Source: Pedobacter sp. L105 (lineage in GTDB: Bacteria; Bacteroidota; Bacteroidia; Sphingobacteriales; Sphingobacteriaceae). Taken from it: 64,000 nucleotides of DNA. Shown here piece after piece: positions 8,910 through 15,368 of this stretch (the stretch's first letter is position 1; the number at the start of each line of letters is the position of its first letter). Under the pieces are notes generated by a model that saw only the letters and a program-made list of their open reading frames with translations, was not told the DNA's origin and searched no databases. The position numbers and the translations under genes are program-made. Where the stretch lies: assembly GCF_009765875.1 (NCBI RefSeq), contig NZ_LMUP01000008.1:363776-427775 (forward strand), written 5' to 3'.

Positions 8910-10085
8910 TTAAATTAAACGCTTAATGCTGCTTTCAGCAGTTAAACGATCACCATCCAGCTTCTCAATTAAATTGATTCCTGGTCTTTTCCCTTTCTCC
9001 AGGCTCCCGTATTGTGAGCTTATCCCCAAAAAAGCCGCTCCGTTAAGTGTTGCCCATAACAGTAATTCACTAAAAGAAACTGCTGCCTGCTCCTGCAGGG
9101 TAAACATCTCCGCCAATATACTTAACTGATGATTGCTGCCCAGACTGTCTGTACCCAGGGTAATCTTCAAACCAGAATTTTTTAACAAAGCAACATCCGG
9201 CAGCCTGTTTTCAATATACAGGTTTGCATTAGGACATAAACACCAGTACAAATTGGGATGCGTCTGCGCGGCAAATTCAAGATCTTCCCTGCTGGTAAAA
9301 GTATTGTGGACCAGTAAAGTTTTGGCAGCAGGAGATAAAAGCGGAAGATAACTTTGCAGCGAGCTCTTTCCCTTAGCGGTAAAGAATGAAATATCCAAAC
9401 CTAAGAATTGGTATAACTTCAAAAAATGTCCCTCCTTCTTTTCAAAAAAAGCATTTTCATCCGGTGTTTCCTGGTTGTGGATAGAAACTGATTCTCCCTC
9501 TGCACCGGAGGTCCTGAAGATCTCATCAAATAGGGGCTCAGATACAGAATAAGGTGCGTGGGGAACAATAGTTGCTTTTAAGGGTGCAAAAGCATCCCTT
9601 GTTTCCTCAGCTTTTTTAATGATATCAGCTGCCTTTTCAGGATTAAAACCCATGGTTTCCACAAACGTATGGTAATACATCCTGCTTTTTAGCTTTACTC
9701 CTCTTGAGGAAAGCTGATTGGAAATATCACCCGTTGCCACAATACCATTTTCATACATCTCGGCATCTGCCTTTTCCATTGCTGCTTCAATTTCTTCAGC
9801 ATCAGCAGCCCGCAACTGCATGATCTGCTGTACAAATCCAGATAATCCGGTATGTAAAGGGATTTTTCCAAAAAGGTGAGAAAGCTCCAGGTGGCAGTGT
9901 GTATTGATCAGGCCAGGTATAAGAATGCCCTGATACTGCCTGATGTTTTGTATATTTTTTGATTTCGCTGCCGCCGCCGTTAGTATTTCGAGAATGGTAC
10001 CATCAGTATCGATGGCAATTACTCCGTTTTCTAATGGAGCAGAGCTGACAGGATAGATCCAGGATGCAGACAGATAAGACCTCAT
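8910..10085 (-). CDS. Amidohydrolase-superfamily deaminase
   Basis: A 391-residue metal-dependent hydrolase. Motifs visible in order: the metal-binding NTHCHLELS after the LIPGL strand, a central VPHAPYSVSE, SIHNQETPDE, a LLVHNT segment, and LGTDSLGSNHQLS with the last metal-binding Asp. This is the cytosine deaminase/chlorohydrolase branch. Aminofutalosine deaminase of the alternative menaquinone pathway has the same type of HxHLE motif and is a plausible identity, but no other menaquinone gene is nearby. It is probably the first gene of the minus-strand run, as upstream it is separated by 50 bases from the cupin gene. Confidence 0.8.
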   Translation of the reverse strand: MRSYLSASWIYPVSSAPLENGVIAIDTDGTILEILTAAAAKSKNIQNIRQYQGILIPGLINTHCHLELSHLFGKIPLHTGLSGFVQQIMQLRAADAEEIEAAMEKADAEMYENGIVATGDISNQLSSRGVKLKSRMYYHTFVETMGFNPEKAADIIKKAEETRDAFAPLKATIVPHAPYSVSEPLFDEIFRTSGAEGESVSIHNQETPDENAFFEKKEGHFLKLYQFLGLDISFFTAKGKSSLQSYLPLLSPAAKTLLVHNTFTSREDLEFAAQTHPNLYWCLCPNANLYIENRLPDVALLKNSGLKITLGTDSLGSNHQLSILAEMFTLQEQAAVSFSELLLWATLNGAAFLGISSQYGSLEKGKRPGINLIEKLDGDRLTAESSIKRLI

Positions 10086-10135
10086 ATTTACAAATTACGG
10101 TTATTCTGCCCAAAGCTTAAAAAGATAAAGCAGAA

Positions 10136-10759
10136 TTATGCCGCTACTTTTACCCGTTGGAGAAGGATTTTACAAGGAAAGAGTGAAGTAACGATTACAT
10201 GGTGTTTTTTATGCAGCGGTATCTGCAAATAACTTCCCGGCACCAGGTCAAAGGCCCCAGCATCTTCTATAGTAATTGTACAGGTACCTTCCAGGATCAG
10301 GAACCGTTCAAATTCATCATCATGCGTTTCCTGAGGGGCCATCTTTCTCAGGTACACAATAGCCGTCATCAGTCGGTCAGGGATGGCGCTGATAATTCTT
10401 GCATGGATTTCATCCACCTCATCATGAGCTACCGGAGCCATGCTGTCAATAAATCCCTGATATTCTGTTATGGTAGAAGACGCCGATAATTCAGGCGCCA
10501 TCACAAAGGGTTCGCCTTTATTTAACCGGCCTATATAATCTGCCGTAGCAACTACAAATGGCCCGGTAAGTGAGTCAGGTATTCCGGCATGATCAAGTGC
10601 GTCCTTTTCCATCGCATCATATAAATCGCTGATTTTTTTATCGATATTAGAAAACATATCCGCCATGAGCCTGATTTCCGCATTTTGTTCGGCGGTTGTT
10701 TCATCCCTGACGTAAGCTTCCAATATTCCTGAGGCCATATATTCTTCGCAGCTTATCAT
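10136..10759 (-). CDS. Cupin protein with anti-sigma-like N-terminus (copy B)
   Basis: A 207-residue protein. The first 70 residues begin with YMASGILEAYVRDETTAEQN, resembling the N-terminus of Bacteroidota anti-sigma factors (ASGxLExYVxGxxxxxE). The last 80 residues form a cupin fold with candidate metal ligands in ETHDDEFERFLILEG and IPLHKKHHVIV. This resembles the plan of ChrR-type anti-sigma factors (sigma-binding N-terminus, cupin sensor), although no zinc-binding N-terminal motif is evident. It is a tandem paralogue of the next gene upstream, separated by 86 bases. A role as anti-sigma factor for the neighbouring sigma gene is inference. Confidence 0.7.
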   Translation of the reverse strand: MISCEEYMASGILEAYVRDETTAEQNAEIRLMADMFSNIDKKISDLYDAMEKDALDHAGIPDSLTGPFVVATADYIGRLNKGEPFVMAPELSASSTITEYQGFIDSMAPVAHDEVDEIHARIISAIPDRLMTAIVYLRKMAPQETHDDEFERFLILEGTCTITIEDAGAFDLVPGSYLQIPLHKKHHVIVTSLFPCKILLQRVKVAA

Positions 10760-10845
10760 GATACTACTGATCCCTTCAATTGTTAATTGTCTTAACTATT
10801 TTTCTGTATGAGCTGCAGACATTACAATTTATATGTCGCAGTAAA

Positions 10846-11457
10846 TTACGCGGCTACCTTTTGCAGGATAGCTTTGCAGTGTATAGCAGAAGTAATGATC
10901 ACATCATGATTCTTATGTAGTGGAATCTCCATGTAGTCGCCTCTTTTTAAATTATAAATTCCCTCATCTTCAACAACAATTGTACAGCTGCCTTCGAGGA
11001 TCAGGAATCTTTCATGTATATCATCATGAACTTCAGATTCCAGCTCGGTTAACCAAACGATCATTGTTGTCATTTCCCGGGTATGACTGATGATTTTCAC
11101 AAAATTATCTTCGTAATTTTCAGGCAATACCATATCCGGACGATCAATCCATTCCGCATAATCTTCTATTGTAGAAGATTCAGTTAAAAGAGGGACTACA
11201 GCAACAGGCTCTCCAGCCATTCTCCGCATCCTATAATCAATTTTAGTGATTAAAAGTGATTTACCTGATCTCCTGGGTTCAATAGCATTTTTCAGCGCAT
11301 CGTTTTCAATTTCATCAAATAACTGATTGATTTTTGCTCTAACTTCAGGAAACAATTCTGCTGTTAAGTTCACCAGTTGATTTTCCTCTTTGGTAGTTTC
11401 ATCTCTAACATAAGCTTCCAATATCCCGGATAAGATGAACTTTTCAGCTACTGTCAT
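10846..11457 (-). CDS. Cupin protein with anti-sigma-like N-terminus (copy A)
   Basis: A 203-residue paralogue of the downstream cupin protein, sharing the start KFILSGILEAYVRDETTKEEN, the middle STIEDYAEWID (STITEYQGFID in copy B), and the cupin motifs VHDDIHERFLILEG and IPLHKNHDVIITS. Its ATG overlaps the sigma-factor stop by four bases (ATGA at 11454-11457), so the two are translationally coupled, as sigma/anti-sigma pairs usually are. It probably holds the sigma factor inactive until the cupin domain senses a signal. That mechanism is borrowed from the ChrR family and is not shown here. Confidence 0.72.
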   Translation of the reverse strand: MTVAEKFILSGILEAYVRDETTKEENQLVNLTAELFPEVRAKINQLFDEIENDALKNAIEPRRSGKSLLITKIDYRMRRMAGEPVAVVPLLTESSTIEDYAEWIDRPDMVLPENYEDNFVKIISHTREMTTMIVWLTELESEVHDDIHERFLILEGSCTIVVEDEGIYNLKRGDYMEIPLHKNHDVIITSAIHCKAILQKVAA

Positions 11458-12005
11458 GATAGGACCGATCCTTTCAACTGTTTCAGCGTTTTCACCATTT
11501 CCCCACGCAAATTCTCTACAGACATATTCAGTTTTTCTGCGGCTGCAGCAAAACCATAGGACTCAAAATATATCAAACGTATAGCTTCGCGTAGTATTAC
11601 ATCTACACCTGCTGCAAATTGTTCACCTTCAGTGCGTTGTTTTTCCTGAAGATACTTTTTAAGATCACAGGCATAAACCAGGTCAAACCCTTCGCGTATC
11701 TCATCATCCAAAAATTTTTCTTTAGCCAGTGCCCCATATAACTTGCTTGTTTTCGCAATTTTCAGCATCCAGGTAAATAAACGTTCTTTGGAGGGATCGT
11801 AATTCAGCCGTTCAGACCATATCTTAAAAAACGCCTCATGCATACAGTCCTCCGCCAGTTTCTGGTCACCTATTGTCCTTGTTAATACACCCAAAACGGC
11901 AGGAGCATATTTATTATACAGCTTTAAATAATCATCTTCATTCCCCTGCTGAAACAGGGTAACCATATTTTTATCAATAACATCCAGAGAAGAAGGAGTT
12001 GCCAT
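11454..12005 (-). CDS. ECF-like RNA polymerase sigma factor
   Basis: A 183-residue sigma-70 family protein. The region-2 part is clear: DDYLKLYNKYAPAVLGVL, then DQKLAEDCMHEAFFKIW and RLFTWMLKIAKTS, matching the core-binding and -10 recognition helices of ECF factors. The C-terminal region-4 part (ILREAIRLIYFESYGFAAAA, then KLNMSVENLRGEMVKTLKQL) is recognisable but weaker. The first gene of a three-gene unit, it is coupled to cupin copy A. It probably directs a stress regulon including its own operon. The promoter it recognises cannot be identified from one site. Confidence 0.85.
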   Translation of the reverse strand: MATPSSLDVIDKNMVTLFQQGNEDDYLKLYNKYAPAVLGVLTRTIGDQKLAEDCMHEAFFKIWSERLNYDPSKERLFTWMLKIAKTSKLYGALAKEKFLDDEIREGFDLVYACDLKKYLQEKQRTEGEQFAAGVDVILREAIRLIYFESYGFAAAAEKLNMSVENLRGEMVKTLKQLKGSVLS

Positions 12006-12136
12006 ATTATATTCTTTGGTTATTTTTTTATAAATTTAGTAAAATTGAATCGTTTTTGCCAAAAAAATTACCTAACTAAATTTTCGCGAATCTAAATAGC
12101 CCTTATTATAATATTTCATAGCATATATATGGGTAT

Positions 12137-12168
12137 AAATTGATTACTTTGTAAAAAGAAATCAATTT
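12137..12168 (+). promoter_or_regulatory. Inverted repeat upstream of rluF
   Basis: Nine-base arms AAATTGATT (12137-12145) and AATCAATTT (12160-12168) flank a 14-base spacer that holds TTACTTTG, one base away from the Bacteroidota -7 consensus. The position is 14 bases before the rluF start, so it could be a promoter-overlapping operator or a leader hairpin. It is AT-rich and could be chance. Confidence 0.3.
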
Positions 12169-12181
12169 AATTAATTAGTAT

Positions 12182-13213
12182 ATGTCTGATTCTACTACCC
12201 GTTTAAATAAATACATTAGTGAAAGTGGCATGTGCTCCAGAAGAGCAGCAGATAGATATATTGAGCAGGGGAATGTATATATTAACGGTAGAAAGGCTAA
12301 AGTTGGCGATCAGGTTTTTTTTGGTGACCTTGTCACTGTAAACGGACAAACCATTGAACCCAAGGAAGTAGAAAATTCTATTTTACTGGCTTTCAACAAA
12401 CCTGTAGGCGTTACCAGTACTACAGAAGCCGGCGTAAAGAGTAATATTGTTGATTATGTAAACCATAGTGAACGTGTATTTCCGATCGGAAGACTCGACA
12501 AAGATTCTCAGGGACTCATTTTTATGACCAATAACGGAGACCTGGTAAATAAGGTTCTTCGTGCAGGTAATAACCATGAAAAGGAATACCTGGTAACGGT
12601 CAACAAACCATTGACCGAACAGTTTATTACAAATATGGCCAAGGGTGTACCTGTTTTAGGGGTAATGACCAAAAAGTGTAAAGTAACGAAAGAAAGTCCT
12701 TTTGTTTTTAAAATCGTCCTGATACAGGGATTGAACAGACAAATCCGCCGTATGTGTGAGCACTTTGGCTTTGAAGTAACCAAGCTGGAGCGTATCCGTA
12801 TCATGAATATCAGCCTGAAAGGCCTTCCTGTAGGTGAATGGAGGGAACTGACACCAGAAGAGCAAACAGAAATTTACAATATGGTTGCTAAATCAAGTTC
12901 TGCTGCGAGTTTAGCCCCTAAAAGGGTGGTTAAAAAAGTAAAAGAACAGCCTGATGCCGACCTGGTAAACGTAACCCCAAAAAAAACAGCCCGGGCAAGG
13001 CCAGCCGGGCCTTCAAAAGGAAAACCGAGAGTAGCTTCGGCAAGGGCAGGAAAATCTGACAAATCAGAAAGACCTGCTTCAGCTTCAGCCTTCAAGTCTG
13101 CCAGCGCTTCAACCGACTGGAATAAAAGTAACGGTCCCAGCAGAAGACCCGTAAAACCAAGCAAAGGAAGATCAGGCGCACCTGCAGGAAAAACAAAAAG
13201 TCCGAAACGATAA
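12182..13213 (+). CDS. rluF: 23S rRNA pseudouridine(2604) synthase
   Basis: Isomerises a uridine in 23S rRNA to pseudouridine. The N-terminal S4 RNA-binding domain (residues 7-65) includes RLNKYISESGMCSRRAADRY. The catalytic domain has GRLDKDSQG with Asp106 and the strongly RluF-like LIQGLNRQIRRMCEHFGFEV and KLERIRIMNISLKG. The first 235 residues match RluF throughout. Residues after about 235 are a basic, low-complexity tail rich in Lys, Arg, Ser, Ala and Pro, a common Bacteroidota addition that may bind RNA. Divergent from the sigma gene; possible promoter TTACTTTG at about 12144-12151. Confidence 0.9.
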   Translation: MSDSTTRLNKYISESGMCSRRAADRYIEQGNVYINGRKAKVGDQVFFGDLVTVNGQTIEPKEVENSILLAFNKPVGVTSTTEAGVKSNIVDYVNHSERVFPIGRLDKDSQGLIFMTNNGDLVNKVLRAGNNHEKEYLVTVNKPLTEQFITNMAKGVPVLGVMTKKCKVTKESPFVFKIVLIQGLNRQIRRMCEHFGFEVTKLERIRIMNISLKGLPVGEWRELTPEEQTEIYNMVAKSSSAASLAPKRVVKKVKEQPDADLVNVTPKKTARARPAGPSKGKPRVASARAGKSDKSERPASASAFKSASASTDWNKSNGPSRRPVKPSKGRSGAPAGKTKSPKR

Positions 13214-13243
13214 TGCCATCTGTGAGTCAAGTCCTTATATATA

Positions 13244-13274
13244 TTGGGCAGCTTACAATTTTTAGGTACCTTTG
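13244..13274 (+). promoter_or_regulatory. Bacteroidota-type promoter for rlmN
   Basis: TTG at 13244-13246 and TACCTTTG at 13267-13274, separated by 20 bases, fit the TTG-N(19-21)-TAnnTTTG consensus of the primary sigma factor in this phylum. The ATG at 13281 starts only 6 bases after the -7 box, at about the expected transcription start, so the message may be nearly leaderless. Confidence 0.6.
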
Positions 13275-13280
13275 CATCAA

Positions 13281-14339
13281 ATGCTTACAATAACTAAAAC
13301 TGACATCCGCTCACTGAGTCTGCCTCAGCTTCAGCAGCACTTCACTGACATGAATGAACCCGCTTACCGGGCTAAACAGGTTTACCAGTGGTTATGGGAA
13401 AAATCTGCGCGTTCATTTGAGGAAATGAGCAATCTGTCTAAAGACCTGAGAAAAAAACTGGATGAAAATTATGCCATCAACGTGGTGGAAGTTAATAATT
13501 CACAGTTCAGTAATGATCAAACGATCAAGAGCAGTTTCAGGCTGTATGATGGGAATTTAGTAGAAGGGGTATTGATTCCCATGGAAGAAAGGATGACGGC
13601 CTGTGTAAGCTCTCAGGTAGGCTGCAGTTTAACCTGTAAGTTTTGTGCAACAGGTTATATGGACAGGAAACGTAACCTTAACGCTGATGAGATTTATGAC
13701 CAGGTAGTACTAATCGATCAGCAGGCTAAGAAAAATTACAATTCTCCGCTAACCAATATTGTGTATATGGGCATGGGCGAGCCTTTATTAAATTATGCCA
13801 ATGTAATGAAGTCCATAGAGCGGATCACTGCTCCTGATGGCTTAAACATGTCTTATAAAAGAATTACCGTGTCTACCGCGGGGATTTCTAAAATGATCAA
13901 GAAACTGGGTGATGATGGTGCTAAATTTAACCTGGCACTTTCCCTTCATGCTGCAGACGACAAAAAAAGAAATGAGATTATGCCTATCAATGAGCAGAAC
14001 TCACTGAAAGCACTGGCAGAAGCCCTGAAATATTATTTTGCCAAAACAAAAAATCCAATCACCTACGAGTATATTGTATTTAATAATTTCAATGATGAAA
14101 TTCAGGATGCAATGGACCTGGCTAAATTTTGTAAACATGTTCCCTGTAAGGTGAACCTGATTGAGTATAACCCCATACAATTTGCAGACTTTATCAATGC
14201 CGAAGGCGATAAGATCGATGCCTTTGCCAATTACCTGAAGAGCCAGGGCGTAAATACCAACATCAGGCGCAGCCGGGGCAAAGATATTGATGCCGCATGC
14301 GGACAATTAGCCATCAAAGAAGAACAAACAGCCCAATAA
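13281..14339 (+). CDS. rlmN: Dual-specificity 23S rRNA (A2503-C2)/tRNA (A37-C2) methyltransferase
   Basis: Radical-SAM enzyme that methylates C2 of A2503 in 23S rRNA and A37 in some tRNAs. The 352 residues contain the CxxxCxxC cluster motif as CSLTCKFCATGYMD, the GMGEPLLN segment, VSTAGI, SLHAADDKKRNEIMP, and the C-terminal RGKDIDAACGQL that holds the catalytic Cys of the mechanism. I chose ATG at 13281, not the in-frame TTG at 13272, because a good promoter ends at 13274 and homologues start near this Met. It lies 67 bases after rluF with its own promoter. Confidence 0.96.
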   Translation: MLTITKTDIRSLSLPQLQQHFTDMNEPAYRAKQVYQWLWEKSARSFEEMSNLSKDLRKKLDENYAINVVEVNNSQFSNDQTIKSSFRLYDGNLVEGVLIPMEERMTACVSSQVGCSLTCKFCATGYMDRKRNLNADEIYDQVVLIDQQAKKNYNSPLTNIVYMGMGEPLLNYANVMKSIERITAPDGLNMSYKRITVSTAGISKMIKKLGDDGAKFNLALSLHAADDKKRNEIMPINEQNSLKALAEALKYYFAKTKNPITYEYIVFNNFNDEIQDAMDLAKFCKHVPCKVNLIEYNPIQFADFINAEGDKIDAFANYLKSQGVNTNIRRSRGKDIDAACGQLAIKEEQTAQ

Positions 14340-14380
14340 TATTTTAACCATCTTTAGTAAGAACAGTAGTAAATTAGCAG

Positions 14381-15079
14381 ATGCTACTGTTCAAACAATA
14401 TTTCGGCGACTTTATCAGTCTCTTATTTCCCGACCTCTGCAATGCCTGCGGTACACAGCTTTTCCATGGGGAAGAGCAGATCTGCACTAAATGCCTGCAT
14501 GATCTGCCTTATACGGATTTCCACCTCTATGCCGACAATGCAGTAGCCAAACTCTTTTGGGGCAGAATAGCCTGCCACGCAGCTATGGCCATGCTTTATT
14601 TCCGAAAGGGATCAAGGGTACAAAACCTCATCCACCGCTTAAAATATAATGACCAGATAAAGCTGGGTTTTGTTTTGGGTAGCCTGCTGGGTGAAAAATT
14701 AGCACAGTCAGATCTTTATCTGCAGGCCGACCTGATCATCCCTGTTCCGCTCCACCCCAGAAAAGAAAGAAGCCGCGGTTATAACCAGGCATTACAAATT
14801 GCATTGGGGGTAGCAGATAAACTCCGGCTCCCTGTTCCTGCCAGCCTGCTGGTCCGAAATAAAGCAACCAGCACACAAACAAAGAAAAACAGGTATAGCC
14901 GTTTTGAAAATATGAAAGCCGTATTTAGTGTTACCGATCCGGCCAGTTTATCGAACAAACATGTTTTACTGGTGGATGATGTGATTACTACCGGAGCAAC
15001 GCTTGAAGCCTGCGCACAGGTATTATTAGATGCCGGGGTAGCTAAACTCAGTATCGTAGCCCTGGCCTTTGCAGAATAA
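14381..15079 (+). CDS. comF: ComF family phosphoribosyltransferase-like protein
   Basis: A 232-residue protein with an N-terminal zinc-ribbon-like double-Cys pattern (CNAC around residue 20, CTKC around 34) and a C-terminal phosphoribosyltransferase fold: IPVPLHPRKERSRGYNQA, SFQT-like TSTQTKKNR, and the PRPP loop VLLVDDVITTGATLEAC. ComF proteins are needed for DNA uptake in competent bacteria, with an incompletely defined biochemical role. No other competence gene is adjacent. It starts 41 bases after rlmN. Confidence 0.9.
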   Translation: MLLFKQYFGDFISLLFPDLCNACGTQLFHGEEQICTKCLHDLPYTDFHLYADNAVAKLFWGRIACHAAMAMLYFRKGSRVQNLIHRLKYNDQIKLGFVLGSLLGEKLAQSDLYLQADLIIPVPLHPRKERSRGYNQALQIALGVADKLRLPVPASLLVRNKATSTQTKKNRYSRFENMKAVFSVTDPASLSNKHVLLVDDVITTGATLEACAQVLLDAGVAKLSIVALAFAE

Positions 15080-15113
15080 AAAATAGTGCAGGCATAACAT
15101 TCGTTAAATATCC

Positions 15114-15144
15114 TCGTTTATATATTCGAGAGCGTTAATTTAGA
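15114..15144 (+). repeat. 31-base direct repeat, copy 1
   Basis: Begins TCGTTTATAT and ends GAGAGCGTTAATTTAGA. It differs from the second copy, 176 bases downstream, at three central positions. It lies 34 bases after the comF stop and leads directly into the hairpin at 15149. It may be part of the comF 3' end or of a small RNA. Confidence 0.75.
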
Positions 15145-15148
15145 TGAT

Positions 15149-15192
15149 AAGGGTCGATATTTTTCCATAAAAATATCGGCCCTTTATCTTTA
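15149..15192 (+). terminator. Rho-independent-type terminator after repeat copy 1
   Basis: A 16-pair stem (arms AAGGGTCGATATTTTT and AAAAATATCGGCCCTT, one T:G pair) with loop CCAT, followed by a T-rich stretch TTATCTTTATC on the plus strand. It would end the comF transcript. Confidence 0.75.
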
Positions 15193-15278
15193 TCTATCAA
15201 ATGCGTCTTGCACCAATTGCAGCACTCAAATTAAAAAACCATTAAAGTTTATATAAACAAACGAATTTTAAAACAAAT

Positions 15279-15292
15279 CGAACGGTCGTTCG
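15279..15292. promoter_or_regulatory. CGAACG-GT-CGTTCG inverted repeat
   Basis: Two 6-base arms around GT, the kind of short palindrome used by TetR-family repressors. It overlaps the first three bases of repeat copy 2. No regulator gene of that family is in the window, so operator function is only a suggestion. Confidence 0.3.
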
Positions 15293-15320
15293 TTTATATT
15301 ACCGAGAGCGTTAATTTAGA
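15290..15320 (+). repeat. 31-base direct repeat, copy 2
   Basis: Second copy of the motif at 15114, with 28 of 31 bases identical, again ending GAGAGCGTTAATTTAGA and again followed at once by a terminator hairpin. It lies in a spacer with no gene, well past the first terminator, so it is likely part of a separate short transcript. Confidence 0.75.
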
Positions 15321-15359
15321 AGGCTGGGATTCTTAATTGAATCCTGGCCTTTTTCTTTT
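15320..15359 (+). terminator. Rho-independent-type terminator after repeat copy 2
   Basis: A 13-pair stem (AAGGCTGGGATTC and GAATCCTGGCCTT, two T:G pairs) with loop TTAATT, followed by TTTTTCTTTT on the plus strand. The T-tract polarity shows it serves plus-strand transcription, not the convergent kinase gene on the minus strand. Confidence 0.75.
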
Positions 15360-15368
15360 AGCCCGTTT

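Noticed and set aside
12874..13230. 118-codon open frame on the minus strand
   Set aside because: Opposite the low-complexity RluF tail, which leaves few stop codons on the other strand.
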